Source: Flavobacterium endophyticum
GTDB lineage: Bacteria; Bacteroidota; Bacteroidia; Flavobacteriales; Flavobacteriaceae
Reading direction: 5' to 3'
DNA: 64,000 bases
NCBI RefSeq assembly: GCF_003634455.1
Contig: NZ_RBLC01000003.1
Span: 284,286 to 348,285 of the forward strand
Part shown: positions 17,668-25,866 of the stretch, piece after piece
Position numbering within the stretch: position 1 is the stretch's first letter
Layout of the letters: each line of letters starts with the position of its first letter
The notes under the pieces: generated by a model
The model's database searches: none
Seen by the model: the letters and a program-made list of their open reading frames with translations, nothing else
Told to the model about the DNA's origin: nothing
Position numbers and translations under genes: made by a program

Positions 17668-18516
17668 ATGAACTATTATATCGTCATTCCAGCGCATAAC
17701 GAAGAAGCTTTTATCGCTTTAACTTTGCAGTCTTTAGCAGATCAAACGCTCCTGCCTACAAAACTCGTGGTGGTTGATGATAATTCGACAGACAAGACAT
17801 CAAAAATAGTTCAAGAATTTGCTGCAAAATATCCTTTTATACATCTGGTAAAAAGAACTTCTGAAGCCATCCATCTTCCTGGAAGCAAGGTCATCCAGGC
17901 TTTTCACAAAGGATATGAAACGTTGGACGAAAATTATGATGTAATCGTAAAACTGGATGCCGACTTGATTCTGCCAGCAAATTATTTCGAAACGATTATC
18001 ACTATTTTCAAATCGGACTCAAAAATCGGCATGGCCGGAGGATTTGCGTATATCGAAAAAAACGGTGATTGGATACTTGAAAACCTTACCGACAAAGATC
18101 ATATACGTGGCGCTTTTAAAGCATATCGAAAAGAATGCTTTCTACAGATCGGAACTTTAAAGCCTGCTATGGGCTGGGACACTGTAGACGAACTGCTTTG
18201 CAAATTCTACGGCTGGAAAGTAGTAACCGACGCCTCCTTAAAAGTAAAACATCTCAAACCGACTGGAGCTAACTACAACAAAATTGCCCGTTATAAACAA
18301 GGCGAAGCATTCTATAGTTTAGGCTATGGGTTTCTGATTACGGCAATTGCTTCGGCTAAATTAGCAATGCTTAAGAAAAAACCTTTCTTATTTTTTGACT
18401 ACATCAAAGGTTTTCTAAAGGCAAAAACGGCAAAAAAACCTCTTTTGGTAACAGAAGAACAAGCCCGATTTATTAGAAGCTACCGCCTGAAAAAAATGAA
18501 GGAAAAGTTAATTTAA
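17668..18516 (+). CDS. Family 2 glycosyltransferase
   Basis: A GT-A fold enzyme of 282 residues that transfers a sugar from a nucleotide donor. The N-terminal nucleotide-binding strand is VVVDDNSTDKTSKI, and the metal-binding DxD is DAD in VKLDADLILP (near residue 95). GWDTVDELLCKFYGW in the second half resembles the acceptor-side ED motif of the family. No membrane segments are strong, so it is likely cytosolic or peripheral. Acceptor unknown; with the neighbouring condensing enzyme and methyltransferase it may modify a lipid. Confidence 0.9.
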   Translation: MNYYIVIPAHNEEAFIALTLQSLADQTLLPTKLVVVDDNSTDKTSKIVQEFAAKYPFIHLVKRTSEAIHLPGSKVIQAFHKGYETLDENYDVIVKLDADLILPANYFETIITIFKSDSKIGMAGGFAYIEKNGDWILENLTDKDHIRGAFKAYRKECFLQIGTLKPAMGWDTVDELLCKFYGWKVVTDASLKVKHLKPTGANYNKIARYKQGEAFYSLGYGFLITAIASAKLAMLKKKPFLFFDYIKGFLKAKTAKKPLLVTEEQARFIRSYRLKKMKEKLI

Positions 18517-18585
18517 TGGTACGTTACCATTTTCATGACTATCTTTAGTCCAATCGCTTTTATCTATTTAGCAGTTTCTCAAAAA

Positions 18586-18613
18586 AACTCATAATCCATA
18601 ACCAGCAACTCAT
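18586..18613. repeat. Degenerate heptamer repeat
   Basis: AACTCAT, AATCCAT, AACCAGC, AACTCAT in direct succession, followed by the related AACAAAT, in the spacer before the MlaE-like gene. Same seven-base periodicity as the clusters at 17061-17120 and 17640-17666. Confidence 0.6.
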
Positions 18614-18652
18614 AACAAATTTCGTATTTTAGCCATAATTTAGAAACGTATA

Positions 18653-19399
18653 ATGATAATTCGATACTTAACCCAAATAGGCCGCTATTTTATCATGTTG
18701 AAGGAAATCTTCAATAAACCGACAAAATGGTCCTATATGAAGCAGCTCATCTTAAAAGAAATAGACGATTTGATTATCGGATCTTTAGGAATCGTTGCTT
18801 TTATTTCTTTCTTTATTGGTGGTGTTGTTGCGATACAAACTGCTTTAAACTTGACCAATCCTCTGATTCCAAAAACCTTGATCGCTTTTGCAACAAGGCA
18901 GTCTGTAATATTAGAATTTGCGCCTACTTTTATTTCGATCATCATGGCCGGAAAAGTAGGATCTTTCATTACTTCCAGCATTGGGACAATGAGAGTTACA
19001 GAACAAATTGATGCTTTAGAAGTTATGGGAGTAAATTCGCTAAACTACTTAGTTTTCCCAAAAATAGCTGCTTTGATGCTTTACCCGTTCGTAATTGCAT
19101 TAAGTATGTTCTTAGGAATTTTAGGCGGTTATATGGCTTCTGTTTATGGCGACCTGACCTCTAGCGATGAGTTTATTACCGGATTACAAACCGATTTTAT
19201 TCCGTTTCACATTGTGTACGCGTTTATAAAAACAATGGTCTATGCCTTTATCTTGGCAACCATTCCTTCTTTTCATGGTTATTACATGAAAGGCGGTGCT
19301 TTAGAAGTAGGTAAAGCGAGTACGGTTTCATTTGTTTGGACGAGTGTCGTGGTTATTCTCATGAACTTTATATTAACACAATTACTTTTAAGCTCATGA
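18653..19399 (+). CDS. MlaE-family ABC transporter permease
   Basis: A 248-residue inner-membrane permease with about five membrane segments. FFIGGVVAIQTALNL and MAGKVGSFITSSIGTMRVTEQIDALEVMG contain the MlaE coupling region (gate and EQIDAL motif). In other Gram-negatives MlaFEDB moves phospholipids between inner and outer membrane; the MCE protein (MlaD) is not next to these genes here. The stop overlaps the start of the ATPase gene (ATGA), so the two are coupled. Confidence 0.93.
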   Translation: MIIRYLTQIGRYFIMLKEIFNKPTKWSYMKQLILKEIDDLIIGSLGIVAFISFFIGGVVAIQTALNLTNPLIPKTLIAFATRQSVILEFAPTFISIIMAGKVGSFITSSIGTMRVTEQIDALEVMGVNSLNYLVFPKIAALMLYPFVIALSMFLGILGGYMASVYGDLTSSDEFITGLQTDFIPFHIVYAFIKTMVYAFILATIPSFHGYYMKGGALEVGKASTVSFVWTSVVVILMNFILTQLLLSS

Positions 19400-20184
19400 T
19401 CGAAGTAAAAGACATAAAAAAATCGTTTGGCGATTCACAAATCTTAAAAGGGATTTCTACTACTTTTGAGGCTGGAAAAACCAATCTTATTATCGGGCGA
19501 AGCGGCTCTGGAAAAACCGTTTTGCTTAAGACATTGCTTGGAATTCACACTCCAGATGAAGGATCTATATCTTTCAACGGAAAAATTTATTCGGAATTGA
19601 CTCCAGATGAAAAACGAGAATTAAGAACAGAAATCGGAATGGTTTTCCAAGGAAGCGCTCTTTTTGATTCCATGACAGTGGAAGAAAATGTGGGCTTTCC
19701 GCTAAAAATGTTTTCCAACAAGAAAAAGAGCGAAATCCGCGATCGCGTCAATCAAGTACTAGAAAGAGTTAATCTTGTGGATGCCAATAAAAAATTTCCT
19801 TCTGAAATTTCTGGAGGTATGCAGAAGCGTGTTGCCATTGCAAGAGCTATTGTAAACAATCCGAAATATCTTTTTTGTGATGAGCCAAACTCGGGGTTAG
19901 ACCCAGAAACCTCTATCCTTATTGATGTCCTGATCCAAGAAATTACTAAAGAATACAATATGACTACGGTCATAAATACGCACGACATGAACTCCGTCTT
20001 GCAAATTGGCGAAAAAATCGTTTTCTTAAAAAACGGACTGAAAGAATGGGAAGGAAACAACGAAGAAATTTTAGAGACTAAGAACAAATCTATCGTTGAG
20101 TTTGTCTACTCATCAGACCTATTCAAAAAAGTCAGGGAAAGCCTTTTGGCTGATGCTGATGAAGAAGAAAACAACAATAAATAA
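19396..20184 (+). CDS. ABC transporter ATPase, MlaF-like
   Basis: Energises the MlaE-like permease. The 262-residue protein has Walker A GRSGSGKT, the signature ISGGMQKRVAIARA, Walker B YLFCDEPNSGLD and switch His in INTHDMNS. The start at 19396 (MIEVKDIKKSFG) is used; an upstream in-frame start at 19336 falls inside the permease gene and adds unrelated sequence. An intrinsic terminator follows at once, ending the two-gene unit. Confidence 0.95.
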   Translation: MIEVKDIKKSFGDSQILKGISTTFEAGKTNLIIGRSGSGKTVLLKTLLGIHTPDEGSISFNGKIYSELTPDEKRELRTEIGMVFQGSALFDSMTVEENVGFPLKMFSNKKKSEIRDRVNQVLERVNLVDANKKFPSEISGGMQKRVAIARAIVNNPKYLFCDEPNSGLDPETSILIDVLIQEITKEYNMTTVINTHDMNSVLQIGEKIVFLKNGLKEWEGNNEEILETKNKSIVEFVYSSDLFKKVRESLLADADEEENNNK

Positions 20185-20212
20185 AAAAAGCCTGCAGAAG
20201 CAGGCTTTTTTT
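20183..20212. terminator. Bidirectional terminator between the ABC ATPase and the GDP-mannose pyrophosphorylase
   Basis: AAAAAAAGCCTGC, loop AGAA, GCAGGCTTTTTTT: symmetric A/T tracts on both sides serve both converging genes. It overlaps the stop codons of both. Confidence 0.9.
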
Positions 20213-21269
20213 ATTTATTTATAATCGCTGTAATTCGTTTTATCTCTTGTTCCTTATCCTTTGGATAAATCAGTAATACGTCTTCTCTATCTACGATTAT
20301 ATAATCATTCAGTCCATCAATAACAATCAATTTCTTTGCATCGGTTCGGATGATATTGTTTGAGGCATTTTCTAGAAAAACTGTAGCGTTAATCACAGCG
20401 TTCAACTGATTATCTTTAGGAAGTTTCTCATACAATGAACCCCATGTACCCAAATCATTCCAATCAAAAGTAGCCGGAAGCACAAATACATTTGATGCTT
20501 TTTCCATAACCGCATAATCGATAGAAATATTTTCCGCATCGGCATAATTCTCTTCAATAAAGACTTTTTCCAAATCAGAATTATAGTTTTCAAAGCCTTT
20601 CATAAACAAGCTATACAGCTGTGGCTGAAAAATCTCAAAGGCTTGGATAATTGATTTTACGCTCCAAATAAATATGCCTGCATTCCACAGAAAATTTCCG
20701 CTTTTCAAAAACTCTTTGGCGGTTTCATAATCTGGTTTTTCTCTAAATTGGCTTACTTTTTTTATAGGATTTTCATCCGATTTATCATATTCAATATAGC
20801 CAAAACCTGTATTAGGAAAAGTCGGCTGTATACCTAGAGTCATTAAAGCATTATCTTTTTCGCAAAAGTCAAAAGCAACCTGAAGATCGTTTATGAATGC
20901 TCCTTCATCTTCAATCCAATGATCGCTTGGCGCTACAACCATTACGGCATCCGGATTTATTTTTTTTATTTTTAAGGAAGCGTATAAAATACAAGGCGCC
21001 GTATTTCTCATTGCTGGCTCCAACAAAACCTGTTCTTGTTTGGCTTCAGGAAGTTGAGCCAAGACCAAATCATTGTATTTTTCGTTTGTCAGGATAAAAA
21101 TATTTTCTGGCGGAATCAGCTTAGATAATCTGCTAAATGTTTTTTGGATGAGAGTTTCCCCTGTCCCCAGCATATCGTGAAACTGCTTTGGAAATTCGCT
21201 AGTGCTCACTGGCCAAAATCGAGAGCCAACACCACCAGCCATTAGTATGGCAAAATAATTCTTATTCAT
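20211..21269 (-). CDS. manC: Mannose-1-phosphate guanylyltransferase
   Basis: Makes GDP-mannose from mannose 1-phosphate and GTP for glycan synthesis. The 352-residue protein has the nucleotidyltransferase signature LMAGGVGSRFWPVS at residues 9-22 and FPKQF just after, the sugar-loop QFREKPD, and DWNDLGTWGSLYE in the C-terminal part. It lacks the extra C-terminal isomerase domain of bifunctional forms. It converges with the ABC genes. manC is the usual name, though a short form could equally be called GMP. Confidence 0.93.
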   Translation of the reverse strand: MNKNYFAILMAGGVGSRFWPVSTSEFPKQFHDMLGTGETLIQKTFSRLSKLIPPENIFILTNEKYNDLVLAQLPEAKQEQVLLEPAMRNTAPCILYASLKIKKINPDAVMVVAPSDHWIEDEGAFINDLQVAFDFCEKDNALMTLGIQPTFPNTGFGYIEYDKSDENPIKKVSQFREKPDYETAKEFLKSGNFLWNAGIFIWSVKSIIQAFEIFQPQLYSLFMKGFENYNSDLEKVFIEENYADAENISIDYAVMEKASNVFVLPATFDWNDLGTWGSLYEKLPKDNQLNAVINATVFLENASNNIIRTDAKKLIVIDGLNDYIIVDREDVLLIYPKDKEQEIKRITAIINK

Positions 21270-21349
21270 ATTTGGATTATATTTTTACAATCTATGTAAA
21301 TATTCTTAATTCTAAACTTAAATCAAAATGGTTTAATTAACATTTAACA

Positions 21350-21949
21350 TCAGCTGGGCAAAAGTTCTACTTCTGCATTCGGATTAAATAAATAAATCCT
21401 TCCTGAACTTACTTCTAGGCATTCAAACCGTTTGATCCTTTGAGCACCTTTTTTAAATATCTTTCCGTTATGGATTCTAAACAAACTTCCATAAGGTATC
21501 TCAAATATATAATTCTTATCGTTTCCTTCGTCAAATTGTTTTAAGGCCAAAGACAAGGTCGCATCCGTGTCGCTGCTTGCCGCCGGATTCCTAAAATGCC
21601 TTGCCATCAGTGGCAATATATGGCTTGGGAAAATTTCAGGGCGTATAAAAGGAACCATCAATTGCTGAAAGGTATATTTCCATTCATTGCCATGGGGCTT
21701 GATATTCCTGCCAAACTTCTTAAAAGCGACCAGATGCGCTATTTCATGAATCAAAGTCATGAGAAATTTATATTTATTCAGGCTGGAATTTATAGTGATT
21801 TCATGTTTGCCACTGGCTCCTTTCCTATAATCGCCATGGCGTGTCATACGTTCATTGACAATTTTTAGATGGACTTCGTTGGCTTTAATTAACTCGAAAC
21901 ACGGCTCTACAGCGTGTTCAGGGAGATATTTTGACAAGACTTCACTCAT
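21350..21949 (-). CDS. SprT-like zinc-binding protein
   Basis: A 199-residue protein of the SprT-like family. HEIAH at residues 68-72 is the metalloprotease-type zinc motif; HGNEWKYTFQQLM follows where the third His ligand is expected. Bacterial SprT has no established function, while the eukaryotic relative SPRTN degrades DNA-protein crosslinks. The C-terminal zinc ribbon of longer forms appears to be missing; instead there is a short beta-rich tail ending in VELLPS. The ATG at 21949 is chosen because the upstream extension to 22186 has no family similarity and would cover the divergent gene. Confidence 0.85.
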   Translation of the reverse strand: MSEVLSKYLPEHAVEPCFELIKANEVHLKIVNERMTRHGDYRKGASGKHEITINSSLNKYKFLMTLIHEIAHLVAFKKFGRNIKPHGNEWKYTFQQLMVPFIRPEIFPSHILPLMARHFRNPAASSDTDATLSLALKQFDEGNDKNYIFEIPYGSLFRIHNGKIFKKGAQRIKRFECLEVSSGRIYLFNPNAEVELLPS

Positions 21950-21954
21950 TATTA

Positions 21955-21972
21955 CAAATTTATTTATTTTTG
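21955..21972. promoter_or_regulatory. Back-to-back -7 boxes of two divergent genes
   Basis: Minus-strand TAAATTTG (21955-21962) faces the SprT-like gene, five bases from its ATG. Plus-strand TATTTTTG (21965-21972) faces the methyltransferase gene at 21997. Only two bases separate the boxes, so the two polymerase sites overlap fully. Confidence 0.5.
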
Positions 21973-21996
21973 GTAGAAATGCTATACATTTATGAT

Positions 21997-22671
21997 ATGA
22001 TTGAAGAAATAAAAATATATTATGATGAATTAGCATCGACTTATGATCAGAATAGGTTTGGGAATTCGTATGGAAATTATATCGATTCTCAAGAAAGAGC
22101 CTACTTGAAAAAGAACTTGCCTCTTCTTGATTCCAGCAACATCTTGGATTTAGGTTGCGGAACAGGAAGATTTTTAGATTATGCAACCCATGGCGCTGAC
22201 ATTAGTCCAAGAATGATTGAAGTTGCAAAAAGCAAATTTTCAGATAAAGAAATCAGATTGGGCAGTGTTTCTGAAATTCCATATCCCGATGCTTTTTTCG
22301 ATGTCATATTTTCTTTTCATGTGCTTATGCATCTTGACAAGACAATCGTTAATGAATTTCTTCAAGAATCACATCAAAAATTAAAAAAAGAAGGCCGGTT
22401 GATTTTCGACTTTCCTTCTAAAAAGAGAAGAAGACTGTTCAAATACAAAAACGAAGGCTGGCATGGCGCTAATGATTTCTCAATTAAAGACATAGAAAAC
22501 TTGATCGAATCAAATTGGAAGATAAAGCACCGTCAGGGAATTCTTTTTTTTCCTATCCATCGGTTTCCTTCTTCTACCCGACCCTTATTGCAAAAGATCG
22601 ATACTTTTTTTTGCAAGACCTTTCTCAAAGAGTATTCTTCTTACCTCATTATTGAATTAGAAAAAACATGA
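21997..22671 (+). CDS. Class I SAM-dependent methyltransferase
   Basis: A 224-residue methyltransferase. Motif I is NILDLGCGTGRFLDY, the acidic post-I residue is in HGADISPRMIEVAK, and motif IV is FDVIFSFHVLMHL. Substrate unknown; small-molecule methylation is the usual activity of this subgroup. The start at 21997 (MIEEIKIYYDEL) is preferred; an ATG at 21979 is also in frame but lies six bases from the promoter box. The gene overlaps the VanW-family gene by four bases (ATGA). Confidence 0.87.
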   Translation: MIEEIKIYYDELASTYDQNRFGNSYGNYIDSQERAYLKKNLPLLDSSNILDLGCGTGRFLDYATHGADISPRMIEVAKSKFSDKEIRLGSVSEIPYPDAFFDVIFSFHVLMHLDKTIVNEFLQESHQKLKKEGRLIFDFPSKKRRRLFKYKNEGWHGANDFSIKDIENLIESNWKIKHRQGILFFPIHRFPSSTRPLLQKIDTFFCKTFLKEYSSYLIIELEKT

Positions 22672-23384
22672 ATGCGAAAAGACTTATCCCGACGGTCGTA
22701 AAGCTAAAATTCAAAATACTAAAAAGGTATATTACTGATCTAGAATTTATTTCTAAAAATCGTTTTGCAAAAAAAAGACCACTAGAAAATATTTCTGGCT
22801 TCTCAATCACAACCGAGCAGGAAATAAAAAAAGGAGCTTTTTTAGAAAACAAAATCCACAACTTGCAGGTGGCTTCAAAAGCCATTAATGAGATTTGCGT
22901 CCTCCCAAACGAATTATTTTCTTTTTGGAAAATAGTTGGAAATCCTTCGGAAAGAAACGGATTTAAAAAAGGGCGGAATATCGTAAACCAAAAAATTTCC
23001 GAAGAAGTCGGCGGAGGACTCTGCCAGCTTTCGGGGATCATCTATCATACGGCATTGAAAGCCAATCTTAAGATATTGGAAAGGCACAATCATTCCGTCG
23101 ATATCTATTCAGAAGAAGAACGGTTCACTCCTTTAGGTGCCGATGCTACTGTAGTTTATGGCTACAAAGATTTGAGAATTGTAAACAATAATCCTTTTCC
23201 GATACAATTCAAAATCGAAATTAAAGGTTCTCATATTGTTTGCGCACTAAACAGTCCACAGGAAATAGAAGAGCATAAAATAACCTTCAATATTGTCGAT
23301 AAGGGTAAAAAAATAGAAGTAATTACTTTTATAGACACCAAAAAGGTTGCTATTTCTTTTTACAACAAATTAAGGAGTCGATGA
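22668..23384 (+). CDS. VanW family protein
   Basis: A 238-residue protein matching VanW: ELFSFWKIVGNPSERNGFKK, EEVGGGLCQLSGIIYHTALK (the conserved GGGxCQ segment) and LERHNHSVDIY. VanW is an accessory gene in some vancomycin-resistance clusters but its function is unknown, and most members, like this one, have nothing to do with vancomycin. No signal peptide is evident. It is coupled to the methyltransferase by an ATGA overlap. Its 3' end overlaps the converging SDR gene by 15 bases. Confidence 0.87.
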   Translation: MNAKRLIPTVVKLKFKILKRYITDLEFISKNRFAKKRPLENISGFSITTEQEIKKGAFLENKIHNLQVASKAINEICVLPNELFSFWKIVGNPSERNGFKKGRNIVNQKISEEVGGGLCQLSGIIYHTALKANLKILERHNHSVDIYSEEERFTPLGADATVVYGYKDLRIVNNNPFPIQFKIEIKGSHIVCALNSPQEIEEHKITFNIVDKGKKIEVITFIDTKKVAISFYNKLRSR

Positions 23385-24047
23385 AGAAACCTGCAAGACT
23401 TTGCCATTATAAAGCTTATTCCCTTTTAAGGTAAAATCATAAATATAATCTGCCATTTCTTTTGCTGAAAGCGGAGCTTGATATCCAGGGAAGGCTTCCG
23501 CAAGCATTTCTGTCTGTACTGAGCCTAATGCCAAGACATTAAAAGAAATTCCTCTTTCTTTATATTCTTCTGAAAGCAGTTCGGAAAGTGTTATTACTGC
23601 TCCCTTGCTGGAACTGTAGGCAGAAAGACCTGCAAACTTCATGCTCCCTTGTATTCCGCCCATGCTGCTGATGGTAACGACATGGCTTCCTTGTTTCAGA
23701 TAAGGCAAAGAAATTCGTGTCAGCGAGGCAACTCCGAAAACATTTACCTTATAAATTTTCTCGAAATCTTGAGTAGAGGTTTCAGAAAATGGCTTCAGCA
23801 ATAGCGCTCCTGCATTATGTATTATCGCATCGACTTGCTTCCACGCAGAAGAAAGGAAATTTTCGATTTTTGCTAGATCTTCTTCAATTGATAAATCAAC
23901 AGACAAGCATGTAATGTTTTTATTTTCTAAAAGTGCCTGTGGCGTTTTTCGAGAAATTGCCAAAACTTGATGTCCTGCGTTTGCAAACAGCAAGGCTAAT
24001 TCGTAACCGATTCCCCTGCTTGTTCCTGTTATGATGATGTTTTTCAT
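23370..24047 (-). CDS. Short-chain dehydrogenase/reductase (SDR)
   Basis: Classical SDR fold, 225 residues. Cofactor loop TGTSRGIG at residues 7-14, NAG motif IHNAGALLL, catalytic Ser in VTISSMGG, and YSSSK as the YxxxK motif. The substrate cannot be inferred. It lies just downstream of the M28 lipoprotein gene on the same strand (37-base gap) and could be cotranscribed with it. Confidence 0.92.
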   Translation of the reverse strand: MKNIIITGTSRGIGYELALLFANAGHQVLAISRKTPQALLENKNITCLSVDLSIEEDLAKIENFLSSAWKQVDAIIHNAGALLLKPFSETSTQDFEKIYKVNVFGVASLTRISLPYLKQGSHVVTISSMGGIQGSMKFAGLSAYSSSKGAVITLSELLSEEYKERGISFNVLALGSVQTEMLAEAFPGYQAPLSAKEMADYIYDFTLKGNKLYNGKVLQVSSSTP

Positions 24048-24084
24048 TTCAATTAAACTCGCGATCCCTTTCGGACCGCATTCA

Positions 24085-25029
24085 TTATTTTTTTAGGGTA
24101 ATTTCCTTTGTAGAAGTATTTGCCATTTTTTCGATTACCGGCAGCATGTCTTGGATAAAGGAAGTCATGTGGGCCGTATCCATTAGCTTGAACTCATCTT
24201 GTACTTGGTGATAATAGTCGAAATTCTCAAAATCGAAAGTACAAACTGTCTGGGCTGGAATATTGAATTCTGTAAAAAACGGATAATTATCAGAAGCCAT
24301 AAACAGCCTATAGGTGAGTTCTTGCTGTACAAACCCAATCAGATTTTTGCCTGAATATTCATTGAATTTTGAAGCCATGTTCGATTTTCCATAACCTGTA
24401 ATATAGGCCGTGAAATCACGCTTCATAGGAACTCCGATCATTTCAAAATTCAACATCGTATAAATATTAAAGTTTTTTTCTTTTAGCTTTTTAGCCAAAT
24501 GCTTTGAACCTAGCAGTCCTTCTTCTTCGGCAGAAAAGAACACAAAAAGAATGCTTCTTTTATTCGATTTTGTCTTACCGAAATATTTCACGATTTCAGT
24601 TACCGCTGTAGTTCCAGAAGCATTATCATTTGCTCCGTTATTTATATTATCTCCGCTAATTGCCTTTTCCGCCAAACCGATATGATCATAATGGGCACTG
24701 ACCACTACAAATTCTTTTTTAAGCTTTGGATCGTTTCCTTCCAAATAACCTACAATATTATAAGTGGTTTTAGGATAGTTGGAGAGTGTATCTTTATAAG
24801 TGGAGAAATACGGCTTGATGGAATTCTCTGAAAAAACTTTTTCAAGATATTGGGCTGCCTTATCAATTCCGGGTGAACCCGCAGCTCTCCCTTGCAGTTC
24901 GTCGGAAGCAAGAAACTCTAATGTTTTAGCGACTGACTGCTGCTCTACTTTATAAGCAACAACTGGGGAATTTGATTTGCAGCTTACTAGGGCACACAAA
25001 AAAAACAGAGAAACTATTTTTTTAATCAT
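24085..25029 (-). CDS. M28 family zinc aminopeptidase, lipoprotein
   Basis: A 314-residue exported peptidase. Residues 1-18 end in a lipobox (LCALVSC), so it is probably lipid-anchored. Metal and catalytic motifs are intact: SAHYDHIG, ANDNASGTTAV and FFSAEEEGLLGS; NFDYYHQVQDEF supplies the last ligand. The family removes N-terminal amino acids from peptides. The start at 25029 is chosen because the signal peptide starts there; the longer frame to 25116 has no plausible leader. Confidence 0.92.
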   Translation of the reverse strand: MIKKIVSLFFLCALVSCKSNSPVVAYKVEQQSVAKTLEFLASDELQGRAAGSPGIDKAAQYLEKVFSENSIKPYFSTYKDTLSNYPKTTYNIVGYLEGNDPKLKKEFVVVSAHYDHIGLAEKAISGDNINNGANDNASGTTAVTEIVKYFGKTKSNKRSILFVFFSAEEEGLLGSKHLAKKLKEKNFNIYTMLNFEMIGVPMKRDFTAYITGYGKSNMASKFNEYSGKNLIGFVQQELTYRLFMASDNYPFFTEFNIPAQTVCTFDFENFDYYHQVQDEFKLMDTAHMTSFIQDMLPVIEKMANTSTKEITLKK

Positions 25030-25413
25030 CGGTCTATAATTGACGGGTTGGCTTTGGCTAAAGTAAAAAAAATAAGGCAATAATTGAGAATCTGTAAAGG
25101 ATAAATAAGGAGGCAATTACATCGCATTTTTCTAAAAATAGAGCACAAAGATGTCATTTCGCATTTTTTTATATCTGATATCAGCGATTCCACATTCTCA
25201 AAACGCCACTAAATTTGTTGAATTCCACACTTTTTCTGTTAGATTTCCACACAATTACACAAATTCCCCATTAGCAACAAAAAATAAAAACAAACAAAAA
25301 CCATTGATTATCAGATATTTAAACATAATCAGCATTACCTTTCACGTAATGGCACATTTATTTCTATTAACTAATCGAAAAAGAAAACAACACAATACCA
25401 CAAAAAAATTGTT
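25030..25413. other. Divergent spacer, 384 bp, no gene supported
   Basis: AT-rich sequence between the divergent M28 lipoprotein and PepSY-like genes. A plus-strand open frame (25151-25417) is low in complexity, has no family resemblance and overlaps the next start, so I do not call it. A near-consensus -7 box TACCTTTC is at 25336-25343, and a sigma-54-like TGGCAC-N5-TTTC is at 25350-25364. Confidence 0.6.
25350..25364 (+). promoter_or_regulatory. Possible sigma-54 promoter before the PepSY-like gene
   Basis: TGGCAC, five bases, TTTC: one mismatch from TGGCAC-N5-TTGC (G of the -12 GC is T). It lies 50 bases before the start at 25414, and a sigma-54 activator is encoded next door. The changed -12 base is normally important, so this is only a candidate. 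Confidence 0.25.
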
Positions 25414-25707
25414 ATGAAAAAGATTTTAATATTAGCCGCATTAGTATTAGGTTTTGGAATAAACGCTACGGCATCAGAAAAAACGACAACTGAAATTTCC
25501 GTTATCCAGGAAAAACAATATAAACCAATTGAACCATCTGCTATTCCAGCTGATGCGTTAAAAACCATCAGTTCAAAATATGGTGGATATACAATAAAGG
25601 AAGCTCACGTAGCTGACGATGGAGAGTACAAATTGATTCTGTCAAAAGATGATAAGACTGTAACTGCATACTTCACGTCAAAAGGTGAGTTTATAAAAGA
25701 AGCATAG
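25414..25707 (+). CDS. Small exported PepSY-like protein
   Basis: A 97-residue protein with a signal peptide (MKKILILAALVLGFGINATA). The mature part, ALKTISSKYGGYTIKEAHV followed by a beta strand ending in YFTSKGEFIKE, resembles the PepSY-like fold related to beta-lactamase-inhibitor proteins common in Bacteroidota. Function unknown. It sits between a peptidase lipoprotein and a two-component activator and has its own terminator. Confidence 0.78.
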   Translation: MKKILILAALVLGFGINATASEKTTTEISVIQEKQYKPIEPSAIPADALKTISSKYGGYTIKEAHVADDGEYKLILSKDDKTVTAYFTSKGEFIKEA

Positions 25708-25754
25708 TTTAAGTTAAGTTTGTTGAAGGAAGAATTTATATTCTTCGCAATATT

Positions 25755-25790
25755 AAAGGAGATGTGGGGGCATCTCCTTTATTGTTTTTA
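25755..25790 (+). terminator. Rho-independent terminator after the PepSY-like gene
   Basis: AAAGGAGATG (25755-25764), loop of six, CATCTCCTTT (25771-25780), then ATTGTTTTTA. Perfect 10-bp stem. Confidence 0.82.
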
Positions 25791-25831
25791 TATTATAACA
25801 TATATTAACACTTAAAATTGGTTTAAAATTT

Positions 25832-25839
25832 TAAATTTG
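25832..25839 (+). promoter_or_regulatory. TAnnTTTG -7 box for the response regulator
   Basis: TAAATTTG, 27 bases before the ATG at 25867; no -33 partner at the usual distance. Confidence 0.45.
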
Positions 25840-25866
25840 TGAAAAACATTACTACACCCCTGTCTT

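Noticed and set aside
18515..18531. Short palindrome AATGGTA-CGT-TACCATT as terminator of the GT2 gene
   Set aside because: Seven-pair stem with only a short T run; too weak to call.
22668..23384. VanW as evidence of vancomycin resistance
   Set aside because: VanW family members are widespread and no vanHAX genes are nearby.
25151..25417. Plus-strand open frame of 88 codons in the divergent spacer
   Set aside because: Low-complexity, Asn/Lys-rich tail, no family match, overlaps the start of the next gene and lies across promoter sequence.
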